A stretch of 64,000 bases of DNA from Neostapfia colusana (lineage: Eukaryota; Streptophyta; Magnoliopsida; Poales; Poaceae): contig JASWHV010000013.1 of NCBI GenBank assembly GCA_030760725.1, forward strand, positions 34,940,699 to 35,004,698, written 5' to 3'. Positions within the stretch are counted from its first letter, which is position 1. The number at the start of each line of letters is the position of its first letter. This document shows, piece after piece, positions 20,726-33,349 of the stretch. Both the position numbers and the translations under genes were made by a program. The notes beneath the pieces were generated by a model that worked only from the letters and a program-made list of their open reading frames with translations, had not been told where the DNA came from and did not search any database.

Positions 20726-20803
20726 CTGGTTGCGAGTCAAATGGGAAGTTAGCTTCAGGTGGGAGGACGTCCAACGGCTCCGGTGCGTCCTCAACTTCGG
20801 TCA
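20726..20803 (-). other. Putative LTR exon 1 of element C (3' LTR copy)
   Basis: 78 bases on the minus strand between an ATAATAG acceptor-like site and a CCAG-GCAAGCC GC-type donor. Open in phase 1, with TEVEDAPEPLDVLPPE. It has the same length as 51422-51499 in E and 30946-31023 in the other C LTR, where one residue differs (Ser to Leu). Confidence 0.45.
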
Positions 20804-23360
20804 CTATTATGAAATGTAATAAAATACATGTATAAGTATTAAGGATTTATAAGAATTGTACTTCTATTCATAGCTATTGCTATTTAGGATCCTTAATTGG
20901 CTTTGGTATTTTTACAGTGGATACTAGACTCTCTAAGGATGATTTGAGTCAAATTTGGAGACATGCCATTGCACAATGTAGTCTTTAAAATTCCTACAAG
21001 TACAATGCTTCTCTGAATTTTGAGCCCAATTCAGGAGCTTTGACATAGCTAATGGTGGAATATCTGATTAGGGTAAGTCTCCATGGTTCTAACAAAATTT
21101 GTTTCACCATTTTTGGAGCTACCATCAGAGAGATATGAATTTTTGAACTTAGACAGGAGTTCTGAAAAAACTTCTGTTTAAATTTGAATTTCCAAATAAA
21201 GGCTGAACTTGGGAAGGTAGTTTAGCCTAGCAAATGGACTCCACTGAAGCCCAAATTTTTACTGGAGATCAGTATCTATGAAGAGGATTTGCTGCCCAAT
21301 TTTTGAAATATTTCATAAAGAGTTGCTCCTGTAATAAATCCCTAAAGGATTTACTAGAAACAAATCTACAGAAATTCCTGGGCATTTTCATAGCCCAAAA
21401 TTGATTTCTCTGTGAAGTACTCCTCATGAGGATTCCAACAAAATTGGTCTCACTCTTTTTGGAGTTTTCCATACAAAGTTATGGGCTTGCAAAGATCAGC
21501 TAATTTCTGGAATTATTTCCCTAATAGAAACTTCAAATAATTGGAACTGGGCCCACTGTTTTAATTCGGACCAGTCAGATTTTGGCAACACTGGAGGCTA
21601 TGGGGTTAATCCCGCGCAGCCGCACCAGATCCGGCGCCACAAACCGATCCTCGCGCGAACCCAGAGGCTGACCGGTGGGACCCGGCCTCCTTCGTCTTCC
21701 TCGCGCTGCCCGCGCCCTCCGTGGCGGCGCACGCCGGTGAGGCTCGCCAGGACGGGGTTCCCGTGGTCCAAACTTCGTCAAACTCGCCGCCTGTGAGTTT
21801 TACACCATGCTGAACACGATGGTGGGGTTGCGAGCCGATGACAACGGCCGGAAAGGTGCTTGCACCGGCGACCATGTCGAACCATACTTCGGCGACCTCG
21901 CTCTCCCTCAAAAGTGGGTCTTTCGGGATAGGGTTTGCTCCAAAAGCACCAGTGTCCCATGGAAACATCGACCCATAGCTCGCTCTCCATGAAAACCACC
22001 GGAGATGGGACCTCACCGGCGACCCGAGCCCGCAAAACGCCGGCGGCGACAAAAACTCGAAGAACTCCTTCAGTTCTTGACGGTTTCCGGCGCCGTTTGA
22101 GCGAGAAGGATCGCAGGGATCTAACAAGGCTTCTCCTAGACCCGGATGAGCTCTAGCTATCGCAGCACGAAGAATTTGATTGTAGACCGAGAAGTGTTGC
22201 TATGAACTAGGGTTTGGTAAAACCCAAAATTCTCACTACCCATTTGATCAATCATCCTGAGGCTTTCGGTAACACGATCTACGGACAACAACGCACCTTT
22301 CTTGTGCAGGGAAGGGGCACTGAAGCTGGCCGTAGCGCACGGTCTACGGTGAACCGGACGGGGTTCCGCCGAGCACCTCCGATCGCCGGCGCCAATCTCT
22401 GGTTTGCGCGTAGCACGAGCTAGGAGGCTTAGGGAAAAGAAAGGTGGAGGCCGGAGCACTCTCTTGCGCTTCTTTTTGCTGTTTGGGGCTCGATCATCCG
22501 AGCTCGGGCGAGCGTGGGCGAGGGAGTAAACAGCGACGGCGCTGAGGCGGTTTCTCGCGGGAGAGAAAGAAAGGAGCGGCGAGTCACCGAGGAAAAACGA
22601 AGAACGACTTCGTTGCTGCGACCGGGGGGGGGGGGTGATGAAGTGGCTGGCGATCGAGGAACCAGGAGGTGGCGCGGTGGAATTCCTCGGGAGCGGGTTT
22701 CACCGGGCGCTGGCGGCCTCTCGGCGATCAGCCGATGAAAACAGAGGTGGTAGCTCTGCTGGGAGGCTGACTGCTGGGCCCCACCTCCCTCTCTTTTAAT
22801 CCAATAATTCCCTGATATTTTCCCACCAGCAACTCAACATTAAAGACTTGACTTCACTCCAAAGTCATAGTTTGAATTTGCTAAATTCAAATAGTTTGAA
22901 TTCTAGTGTGAAATTTGGATGAGGTTTGATCATTTGAATTTGAAAAGGAGTTTGAATTCTCCACTTTGTATTGCCTCAAAAATATAGAAAACCAGCTCCA
23001 AAGTTTCCAATTTTTTGCATGGCTGCTTATTAAAAGGTGGAGAACACATTTGTGAAAACAAATTTTCAAATTGAGGGAATTGGAATTTGAAACTGAATTT
23101 GAAATTCAGATTAGAGAGCTCTTCCTTTTAATCCCAAACAAATATGAAAACTCCTCCAAATGAGCTGAAATTTGGAAGGCTGAATATTTGGACTATAAAG
23201 ATCCAAGTTGTGCATTTAGATCTCCATGTTTGGAAGTTTTGGGAAGTCTAAACCCTCACTTTGAACTCACACTTATTATAATTGAAAGTTTTAATTCCCC
23301 TCATTTTTCATAAGTGTATATGAGCTGAATTTTCTTGCTACCACTTTTGGGGATTTTACA

Positions 23361-23375
23361 TCCCTCCCCCCTTAA
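23361..23375 (-). other. Polypurine tract of element C
   Basis: The minus strand reads AAGGGGGGAGGGA directly before the 3' LTR. It overlaps the last codons of the gag-pol frame, which ends at 23372. Confidence 0.88.
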
Positions 23376-24394
23376 AAAGAATCTTGTCCCGAGATTCCAA
23401 AGGAAAAGCAAAGTCGGGTATATGATGATAGCAAGTCCGGATAATACATGCGTAGATAATCCTCGCTTTCCCATGTCGCCTCATCAGCGGTATGGTTACT
23501 CCACAAGACCTTGTAGAACCATAAGGTCCGGTTTCTTGTGGCACGAGTCTTTTCATCGATGATCCGGATTGGATACTCCGTGTACGTGAGGTCCGGTTGA
23601 AGGACTTCTATGTCTTCAGTGCGGATTTCAGCAGAGGGCTTGAGGCACTTCCGCAGCTGAGAGATGTGGAAGACGTTGTGAATGCCTGCGAGCGACGCTG
23701 GTAACTCTAGGCGATAGGCCACGGGTCCGCATCTTTCAATGACGGCGAACGGGCCAATGAATCGCGGCGCAAGTTTACCCTTCACTCCGAAACGGTGAAC
23801 TCCTTTCGTCGGAGACACACGGACATAAACATGGTCCCCGATGTCGAAGTGGAGAGGTCGGCGTCTTTTATCCGCATAGCTTTTCTGACGAGATTGAGCA
23901 GCCTTGAGATTGGCTTGTATTACTCGCACTCGTTCTTCAGCTTCATTCACAAGTTCAATGCCGTAGATAACTCGCTCGCCGGACTCGCACCAGTTGAGAG
24001 GTGTGCGACATTTCTGGCCGTAGAGAGCTTCATACGGCGCCATCTTGATGCTAGCTTGATAGCCATTGTTGTAAGAAAATTCCGCCAACGGCAAATGATC
24101 GTCCCAATTCTTGCCGTGGTGGATGGCACAAGCGCGTAGCATGTCTTCCAACACTTGGTTCACCCGTTCGGTTTGACCATCTGTCTGCGGGTCATACGCG
24201 GAGCTTCGGATCAGTTTGGTTCCCAGTGATGCGTGCAGCTGTTCCCAGAACCGAGAGACGAACAGCGCACCACGATCTGAAATGATGGAGCGGGGAACAC
24301 CGTGCAAACACAAGATCTTTGCAATATACAGCTCCGCATATTGCTTGGCCACGTACTTTGTATGTACAGGGATAAAATGAGCCGACTTGGTTAG
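23372..24394 (-). pseudogene. Element C integrase C-terminal part (after second stop)
   Basis: In frame with the upstream part across TGA 24397-24395. It continues integrase from the start of the core region (LTK, FIPVHT) through the second catalytic Asp (IISDRG), the Glu of GQTERVNQ and the GPF module (RFIGPF) to a chromodomain-like end (KVLWSNH, EATWE). The frame runs about 15 residues beyond the end seen in A. The preceding stop falls in an otherwise conserved VDRLTK at an Arg codon, so CGA to TGA is likely. Confidence 0.9.
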
Positions 24395-26839
24395 TCAATC
24401 GACTATCACCCAAATCGAGTCATGTTTGTGAGATGTGAGAGGTAAACCAACAATGAAGTCCATGCTGATATCCTCCCACTTCCACGCCGGAATGTTCAAT
24501 GGTTGCATCTGTCCGGCTTTACGCATATGGTCGGCCTTCACACGCCGACAGGTATCACATTCGGATACGTATTTTGCGATCTCTCTCTTCATCCGTGTCC
24601 ACCAAAACCTGGTTTTCAGATTCTGGTACATCTTGTTGCTGCCCGGATGAATAGAATACTTGGACAAATGAGCCTCGTCCAAGATTTTCCTCTGAAGTTT
24701 CATGTCACGGGGTACAACTATACGGTCTTTAAACCATAGTGTACCGTTATCATCTCTACGGAAGCATTTCATTTCGCCATTCTTCATCCTTCTCCGAATG
24801 TGCGACATTCCCACGTATTTCTTCTGCGCTTCCATAATCTCCTCTCGTATTGTAGGGACGAGAGAAAGATTATACAATGCCCCATATGGAACCAAGTACA
24901 GACTCGGCTCCTCCTCTTCAAGTGGGGTGATGGACAGACTGTTGACATGGGATTTGCGGCTTAAGGCATCGGCAACCATGTTTGCCTTCCCGGAATGGTA
25001 GTGAATCTCGATCTCATAGTCTTTGATCAGTTCTAGCCATCTCCGTTGCCCCATATTCAACTCCTTTTGAGTGAATATATATTTCAGACTTTTGTGGTCG
25101 GTGTAGAGGTGCACTAAGTTCCCAAGCAAATAGTGCCTCCACATCTTCAAGGCCAATACCACAGCAGCCAGCTCGAGATCATGAGTCGGATAGTGCTGCT
25201 CGTGGTTACGGAGTTGACGTGAGCCATAGGCGACCACTCTGCCTCCTTGCATCAATACACAGCCAAGCCCGATACCAGACGCATCACAATATACATCAAA
25301 GGGCTTGGTTGTATCCGGTTGAGCTAACACCGGGGCTGTTGTAAGATGCTTCACTAATGCCTGGAAAGCTTCTTCACAAGCTGAGCTCCAAACATATTTG
25401 ATCCCCTTCTTCAACAGTTCAGTCATCAGCTTAGCAAGCTTGGAGAAGTTGGGTATGAATCTCCGATAATATCCTGCTAACCCGAGGAAACTTCTGACTT
25501 CGTGGACTGATGTGGGGGATTTCCATTTCAGCAATTGTTCAATTTTGCTTGGATCAACTGCAATGCCTTCTGCAGAAATGATATGACCAAGGAATGGCAC
25601 TTGGCTGATCCAAAACTCGCACTTGCTGAACTTGGCATAAAGCGTATGGTCTCTTAATCGTTGAAGCACGATATGCAAGTGTTTGGCGTGTTCTTCTTCA
25701 GTCTTGGAGTAAACCAAGATGTCGTCTATGAACACCGCCACAAACTTGTCCAACTCCGGCATGAACACTGAGTTCATAAGATACATGAAGTGTGCCGGGG
25801 CGTTGGTGAGACCAAAGGACATGACGAGGTATTCATACAACCCATATCTCATCGAGAATGCCGTCTTTGGGATATCCTCTGCTCGGATCTTGATTTGATG
25901 ATATCCGGAGCGAAGATCCATCTTTGAAAATACACTCGCACCCACAAGTTGATCGAATAATATATTGATGCGGGGCAGTGGATATTTATTCTTGATGGTG
26001 ACGGCGTTGAGAGGTCGGTAGTCCACACACAACCTCAAGGTTTCATCCTTTTTCTTCACAAACAGCGCCGAGCATCCCCATGGCGAGGAACTCGGTCGAA
26101 TGAAACCCTTCTTCATTAGATCGTTGAGCTGCTCCTTCAGTTCAGCCAGCTCGTTCGGAGCCATCTTGTATGGTCTTCGTGAGATCGGTGTCGTCCCAGG
26201 TACAAGTTCAATCTTGAACTCGACATCTCTTTCGGGTGGCATGCCCGGAAGATCATCCGGAAAGACATCCGGGTATTCACGGACCACACGAATATCCTCA
26301 AGTTTTGTGGCTTCCGTGTTATTGGTGGCTGGGGTTTCTTGAACCGAATGGTCAAGAATAAGAACATGTGGTTCATGAAGTGGAGAGTTTAGACGAACCA
26401 CACGTGGAATGATGTCAAGAACAGCACCATGGCGATGTAGCCATGACATTCCTAAAATGACATCAAGTTTTTGACTCTCTAACATGATCAGAGAAGTCGG
26501 ATATAGATTCCCACCCAACTGTAATGGTGCTCTATAGACCATTCTATCAGCTGTTATTTTCCCACCCGGAGAACATATCAAATATGAATTATTTGTGGGA
26601 ATGATAGGCAGTTGATATTTAATAACATAAGATTGACTTATGAAATTATGGGTGGCACCGGAGTCAAAAAGTATGACTACGGGATGACCTAGGTAAGAGA
26701 ACGTACCCGCGAGGACGGGTTCGCCTTCTGGCACGTCTTCGATAGCTAAGTAGTGGACGTTGCCGGGTTTTGGTGCTGGTTTCTTGGGCTGATTGCGGGG
26801 ATGATTAGCACCCTGGTACAGTGCTGCACCCCTGCCCTG
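24395..26839 (-). pseudogene. Element C protease, RT, RNase H and integrase N-terminus
   Basis: Open in the gag frame after TGA 26842-26840. Protease FDSGATHNF (Asp at 26665-26663), RT with FIDDIL (Asp-Asp at 25726-25721), RNase H YCDASGIGLG and YTDHKS, integrase HHCC (HLSKYSIHPG, CDTCRRVKADH) and the first catalytic Asp (ISMDFIVGLP). It ends at TGA 24397-24395. Counting from ATG 27946 the two stops are codons 369 and 1184 of 1525, with no frameshift, so the decay is limited to point changes. Confidence 0.92.
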
Positions 26840-27946
26840 TCACGGCTCGGGGCAGTCCCTCGAAATGTGCCCGACACGGCCACACGTGTAAGACGTGTAA
26901 GATGTCGGGGTCCCGCCGACTTGAGGACGGAATTCTGGTGCACGCTGCTGAAACTGAGGCGCACGCGGGACCATCCTTTGCTGCTGTTGCTGTGGTGGAT
27001 ACATCGGTCGGAAGCCCGGCGCATTATATTGTCGACCGCGAAACTGAGGCGGTCGCGCCGGTGGCTGCCATCTCTGACCGGATGGTGAGCGATACACCAC
27101 ACGGTATTTCTGTGGCGTCCCACCACTGCTGCTCGTCAGCGCGCTGCGTTTCCTCTTGTCAGAACCGCGCTCGCGCTGAGCATTTTCTTGTAGAATCGCG
27201 GTATTAACTAGATCGTTGAATGTGCAGCGATTGCTCTGGGCGAGATGGACCTTCATCTTTGAATTCAGGCCCCGGAAGAACGCATTGCGCTTATTGTCTT
27301 CCGTACCCACAAATCCTGGTGCATACTGCGCCAGCCGGTTGAACAACCCGGAGTTCTCATGAGCACTCCTCTCGCCTTGTCGGAGCGCCAGGAATTCCTG
27401 GAGCTTCATTTCCATCACACCAGGAGGTATGTGATAGGCGCGGAACGCCTCCCAGAACTCAGTCCATGTGACGGCATGGCCAGCTGGTAAGGAGGCGGTG
27501 TAGTTTGCCCACCAGGTACCGGCTTCTCCTTGAAGCTGTTGCGCTGCATACAGCGCCTTCTGGTGTTCGGTGCATCGTAGCAGCCCGAACTTCGCCTCTA
27601 GAGTGCAGATAAAGCTGTCCGCCTCCAAAGGTTCTTCGGCCTCCTTGAAGACCGGTGGATGGGTCGCCATGAATTCTGAATATGAACTTTGTTGGGGCTG
27701 GCGTTGCCCATTGTCTTGGCGTCCTCCCTGATGGGACGCATTCTGCTGCACCAACATCCGCAGCAACTCGGTTTGCTCGTCGCGCGAGCCGAGCACTGCG
27801 GTGAGAACCTCTGCAAGATTCCCTGGAAGTTCTGGCGGTGGAGGAGGTGATTGCTGCTGCGTCGTGGTTTGCTCCGGAGGTGGAGACTCATCACCACGAA
27901 CTTGACTCGGACCTCCCTCCTCTTGCGTTGAGCGTGTCCGCACCAT
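26840..27946 (-). pseudogene. Element C gag, truncated by a stop after the zinc knuckle
   Basis: ATG 27946 (MVRTRSTQEEGG) follows an acceptor-like ATGCAG with one base between. Gag core (SYSEFMATHPPVF, GTWWANYTASLPAG) and a Pro/Gln-rich region, then a knuckle reading SYTCGRVGHISRDC. The first Cys of CCHC is Ser, so it is a defective CCHC motif. B has Phe at the same place. TGA 26842-26840 follows CPEP. 368 aa before the stop. Confidence 0.9.
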
Positions 27947-29493
27947 TCTGCATTCAGATCGTTCAAATGATCAGCACATGTGGGTTTAGCTCATCCAGTC
28001 TATACAATAGTAATGCGAGAATGGGATAGACAATGCGCATAACAATCACCCATATGGATAAAGTATAAACTTTATGCAACATATACATCCCTGGACCATG
28101 TCACACGATCGAGTTCCAAAGTATTGAACTTTATGGGTTAAAAGTTCATTTCGACCATCGGTATCACCACGGGATGTTAAGTGTGTTAGCATGCATAATT
28201 CCTCGCTATTGTACTGGACCCAAACATGTACTCGCTCGAAATGATACTTGGAATGCAAACACTTTTCGACTCCACTCGCTGTTTTTTCAACAGCCACTGG
28301 ACGTCGAACGGTGAAACTAAATGTTTTGGTTGAAATTCCAGAGAGCATATGGTCTGCCCTGTTTCTGGACAGTGCCCACTCATCTGAGATTTTCATCCCA
28401 TTGGAGGGAGATTTTGTTCTGAAGCTCTATAGAAAAGTTGTAGAGGACTTCTAAACCTTCCCAGAATGGTATCCCACACCTCCATTGGTTCAACCAATCT
28501 TATGTTATGCCCTGTTCAAGTTCAGAAAAAATTCTGCCAAAAACAGGGAAGATTGTTCCTATGTTTTTGAGACTAAATCTATACTCCCAATTGACTCATA
28601 GTTCAATAAGGAGTTTACTAACCCCTAAATAGAATCCTAAACTTTATTGTGATTCTTTTCTTTGAAAATAAACTTTTATGCAGTCGGTACTATGTTTCCT
28701 CACCAAAGAAAAATCCTAAACCGGTATTCTGGCATATACGTGTCAAATGGTGGAACTAAAGTCATCACTCACAAACGGTTCCTACACGTCATGCACTAAC
28801 GTGGTTAATGTACCTGCAGAAAAACACACAATAATTGTGCACACAAAGGTTTTAACATTGCAGGCAGTTCCATATCATAGTAAAAACATACGGTCCGTAT
28901 CATTGCCATACGGATCGTCCTTCAGTCAAGCCACGTCTTAAGGTACATGGTCGTATTTTCACACCACACGACGGGGAACCCGAGCAGAGCGCGAACGGGT
29001 CGTCACGGTTGGGAATTTTATCAACCCAACGGATACCACCTACTGCCTCATGACCGTTGAGGCACGCCGATGGCGAGCGCTGCGTATGGCCCTTTGAACA
29101 TTGAACGTTCAAGAGTTTCATACTATCGTGTTGCTTACCACACGATGGGGTATTCTCACTTTTGCCTAAAGCACGCTGGAGATCAGCATTTTCATATGCT
29201 CTCAGAACCATGAAGAGGTTCAGAGACTCATATTCACTACCGTGCCAAGCCACGGTATATCCTTCCATACTATTTCTCGTATGAGAAGTTACCGCAATTG
29301 ATCCGCCTGCGGTGGCGTTCCTTACCTCTTATCTGACGTCGGAGCGTCGTTACAGAATGTATAACACATAAGTTAGCTTTTCCACCTTAGTAACTACTAC
29401 TATCATAGACCTTATGTGGGCTTAAAGACTAATCCTCACTCGACTACTTATAAGTTTTCAAAATAAGCTCTTTTCGAGCGTGCTATTCCCAAT
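27947..29493 (-). other. Element C leader
   Basis: Minus-strand leader between PBS and gag, about 1.55 kb. It shares blocks with B's leader (1380-1680). I see no conserved ORF. The longest open stretch (28046-28396, minus) has no match in the other elements. Confidence 0.75.
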
Positions 29494-29508
29494 GCGGCTC
29501 TGATACCA
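29494..29508 (-). other. Primer binding site of element C
   Basis: The minus strand reads TGGTATCAGAGCCGC, a perfect tRNA-iMet complement core, 4 bases after the 5' LTR end at 29513. Confidence 0.95.
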
Positions 29509-29512
29509 CGAC

Positions 29513-31955
29513 TGTGGGGACCACCCCGTGGTTCACCCAGTCCAGGATCGCATAGGGTGGTGCCGTGCGATGCGGCACCCAACAGCACACACGAAAAGAA
29601 TAAAGGATAACATACAAACTTTTATTTGATATAAAACAGCGGAAGTCTTTTTACAAAACCTATTCATACAGCGGAAGTAATATACATATAAGGCCTCTCA
29701 TCCTAGCTATGCAAAAGTGCAGCCATCCAGCCCGGGGACGCTACACACTAGCAGCAAGTAAACGGAGATCACGGCGGCGTGCAGGGCTCCAGCTCGGCCG
29801 TGTATCCCGACGGGGGCATCGCCTCGTCCTCGGAACCTTCCTCATAACTCTCACCTGCACACAGCTCAAATATTGCAAACGTGAGCACGAAGGCTCAGCA
29901 AGTCTTAACCGTCAACCCTAGGCATGGAACTCTACGTGCAAGGATATGTAAGATGGGAAAAGGAATTTGCGACAAAGACACGCCTATAAGTGGGTCCTTA
30001 CTTTCAGTTTTTATAGCAGCAGATTCATGTGCCTTAGGCAGCCCTCACATCGGAAGTCCACAATCAAACAAGAAACGCTTTCCTCCGATGTGGTGATGCC
30101 CAAAGTGGAATATAAACTTAATTAGCTCTATATCTACAGCAATCAAGGTATTCAAGACATTAAGATCAATACAGCATTTTCAGTTGGCTTATTTCAGTTC
30201 TTACTACGTCACAGCGCAGTGAACAAACGGGTACTCAAATAACCGCGAGGGACGGTGATTGCAATCAAGACACACCCGGACAACACGTTGCATACACCCA
30301 CTTTCAGAAGCGTGATTCCACACCCCTTCCTACTCTGTTGTATGCAACCACCTTTCAAAGGCAACCCAAACACCGAACCGGTCCATCCGTAACGGGTAGG
30401 AGGTCCCCGCGTGGAGTGTGACTGTGCCCACCGGCAGATTTACACCTTGCTACCCTCAACCCACTCCTGTTTATGGTTGGGTAAGCCTCGGCACCCAGGT
30501 TAACCATTTACATCGGTTTCCTGGTTCCCATATGCCAGTATGCATCCGGTACTGTTCAATACTTGTCCAGCAGGGCCGCACACGGACGGTCCTCAACCGA
30601 CACCAACAGGGCTACACACGTGAGACCTCTGCTCACTGATTCCTATCCCCCCCTGTTGGGTCTCATTTTCATATCTTAAGCCATTTGCTACCTCTTTTCA
30701 TCCCGTGTAATAAGTACTAACTCGTGAGTAGCTTCCAACCACTCGACTTCTACCGATATCCTAAACATTAGCATGGCATTCTCTACTCGTCGAGTTTGTA
30801 AACTACCCAACCCTTTATAGGATCTAAAAGGCTATGCACGTGGGGTTTCAATCACCCTAACTCTAATGCAAACATTTCAACCTAGACATAAGTGATACAA
30901 ATGAAAAGCTTTATAAAAGGTACTTAAGTGCAAACCGGGGCTTGCCTGGTTGCAAGTCAAACGGGAAGTTAGCTTCAGGTGGGAGGACGTCCAACGGCTC
31001 CGGTGCGTCCTCAACTTCGGTCACTATTATGAAATGTAATAAAATACATGTATAAGTATTAAGGATTTATAAGAATTGGACTTCTATTCATAGCTATTGC
31101 TATTTAGGATCCTTAATTGGCTTTGGGATTTTTACAGTGGATACTAGACTCTCTAAGGATGATTTGAGTCAAATTTGGAGACATGTCATTGCACAATGTA
31201 GTCTTTAAAATTCCTACAAGTACAATGCTTCTCTGAATTTTGAGCCCAATTCAGGAGCTTTGACATAGCTAATGGTGGAAGATCTGATTAGGGTAAGTCT
31301 CCATGGTTCTAACAAAATTTGTTTCACCATTTTTGGAGCTACCATCAGAGAGATATGAATTTTTGAACTTAGACAGGAGTTCTGAAAAAAATTCTGTTTA
31401 AATTTGAATTTCCAAATAATGGCTGAACTTGGGAAGGTAGTTTAGCCTAGCAAATGAACTCCACTGAAGCCCAAATTTTTACTGGAGATCAGTATCTATG
31501 AAGAGGATTTGCTGCCCAATTTTTGGAATATTTCATAAAGAGTTGCTCCTGTAATAAATACCTAAAAGATTTACTAGAAACAATTCTACAGAAATTCCTG
31601 GGCATTTTCATAGACCAAAATTGGTTTCTCTGTGAATTACTCCTCATGAGGATTCCAACAAAATTGGTCTCACTCTTTTTGGAGTTTTCTACACAAAGTT
31701 ATGGGCTTGCAAAGATCAGCTAATTTCTGGAATTATTTCCCTAATAGAAACTTCAAATAATTGGAACTAGGCCCACTGTTTTAATTCGGACCAGTCAGAT
31801 TTTGGCAACACTGGAGGCTACGGGGTTATTCCCACGCAGCCGCACCAGATCCGGCGCCACAAACCGATCCTCGCGCGAACCCGGAGGCTGACCGGTGGGA
31901 CCCGGCCCTCCTTCGTCTTCCTCGCGCTGCCCGCGCCCTCCGCGGCGGCGCACGC
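29513..31955 (-). repeat. 5' LTR of element C, R-U5 side piece
   Basis: Ends (plus-strand left) at TGTGGGG 29513 and is interrupted by D at 31956. It carries H3 at 29559-29579 (perfect GGTGCCG/CGGCACC), putative exon 2 at 29769-29854, H1 at 30046-30092 and exon 1 at 30946-31023. Relative to the 3' LTR it has a 24-base insertion near 29705-29730 and about 40 extra bases near 30710-30750. Confidence 0.93.
31951..31955 (+). repeat. Target site duplication of D, left copy (CACGC)
   Basis: CACGC is repeated at 44544-44548. Joining C at this point restores the GCACGCCGG sequence seen uninterrupted in C's other LTR near 21730. Confidence 0.95.
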
Positions 31956-31993
31956 TGTCACACCCGGTTTTTCCGAAGAACAACCAAGTGAAT

Positions 31994-32032
31994 ATCACAT
32001 GTATGCCAGGATCATTTTCTCATACATGTGAT
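31994..32032 (-). other. Terminal hairpin (H3 position) of D LTR
   Basis: ATCACATGTATG and CATACATGTGAT form a 12-bp perfect stem around a 15-base loop, 38 bases from the LTR end. H3 of the other families sits at the same place with unrelated sequence. The second copy is at 41222-41260. Confidence 0.65.
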
Positions 32033-32201
32033 GACAAATAGTGAAGCATCATTTATTACAAGCCAGGTGTCGAATATAAATAAGTCTTACATCGCAAATG
32101 TCTCAATAGACACTAATGCTTCATCACAAGTAAATAAACTAGCAGCGGAATATTATTCTTTAGGGCTCCATCACAGGCGTTGCCCGGGGGTCTCCATGAA
32201 C

Positions 32202-32260
32202 CTAAAATCCTTCCTCGGGTCCAAAATCTTGGTCATTATACACCACCTCATTATCTTGAC
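32202..32260 (-). other. Putative LTR exon 2 of element D
   Basis: Minus strand: a TGCTGCTCAG acceptor, then 59 bases open in phase 1 to TAG (32204-32202), product rich in Asp, Glu and Gln (QDNEVVYNDQDFGPEEGF). The other LTR copy (41430-41488) keeps the frame with two residue changes. No sequence similarity to A or C exon 2 beyond acidity, so homology is by position, phase and splice signals. Confidence 0.38.
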
Positions 32261-33349
32261 CTGAGCAGCAATATAAACCAACAAATATGCAAGGTTGAGT
32301 ACCAATGGTACTCAGCAAGTGTGGGAAAATCATATCATGCATGGCTAGAACAAGGAGAGGTTGAACTCATGGTTAAAGCACTACGCAATTAACACCTATC
32401 ACCTTAGCTTATTAAGCACCTACATTACTACAGAGGTAAAATGGTCCCAATCTCCCATCCCATCATTGTAATCCAACAATCATAACATCATTACCAATGT
32501 TAAGCTCCCCGCTTAACTTCCAAAACCATCAATCCTCTAATCATGAATAAGTCCAGGCCGCTCTTAACCGTGAGCACGGCTGTCAAGACAGTTTTAACTC
32601 TGCAGAGTTTGTACCACTGTACCCACATGTAGTGATTTCATCCCCCGTTGCCGGGTGGACTAAAAGAACCTCCATTATGCCAGTGGCTACGATCAACATT
32701 CACACTTCCCAGGTGTGCAGCCAGGAGATCACTACGAAGCCTTTACAAAGGGATTCCCGACGAGCGTGGGCCCACTTAGGTTTCACCCCTAACAGCATAC
32801 AAGAGGCTCCAACCCCACTGCAGTGGCCCCCTCTTGAGCCTTGCGGTTCATATGGTAGTCCAGCTGACACCTACTCCCCGCACCGTCCAACACACCCATA
32901 CTACGCCGGGGATACACCTAATTAATTGGCCAAGCTGCCCCATCTCATCATGTGGTTGGCACTGTAAAGCCGGGTTACATGCTCCATGAACCGGTCCTTA
33001 GGATCCAGGCAAGTACTAAACACAAACCCAAGTCTCGTGCACCCAGCACACAACCAAAACATCCAACTTGCCTTGATCCCTACCTCTACATAACTCACAA
33101 TAGCTCATTCAAGAGTATGGTATAATAAACTGATGATCTCATATCCCAAATATCCCATTCTAAGCATGGCTAAGCATATGCATGTAAATAAATGACATGA
33201 CAAAATAAATCCCAACCCAAGCTACAAGGAAACAAGGTAATGCAATTCTAGGGAAACTTTCCTAGCATGGGTTTCATATTTCATTTGACAATGCAAATAA
33301 TTCTATCTACACATCCTAGCATAGGATCAAAGTGGTCAAGGACACTTGC

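Larger units (their letters stand above)
19358..23360 (-). repeat. 3' LTR of element C
   Basis: 4003 bp. On the minus strand it begins TGTAAAATCCCC and ends CCCCACA. The plus-strand left end at 19358 carries hairpin H3 (19405-19425, one mismatch), the putative exon 2 (19591-19676), H1 (19868-19914) and exon 1 (20726-20803). A GC-rich zone at about 21600-22740 corresponds to the transcribed 5' part. A run of 12 G at 22624-22635 is only 6 G in the other copy. Confidence 0.93.

Noticed and set aside
21606..22127. 173-aa minus-strand frame in C's 3' LTR
   Set aside because: The related copy at 44519-44978 is broken into shorter frames. It looks like GC-rich transcribed leader, not a gene.
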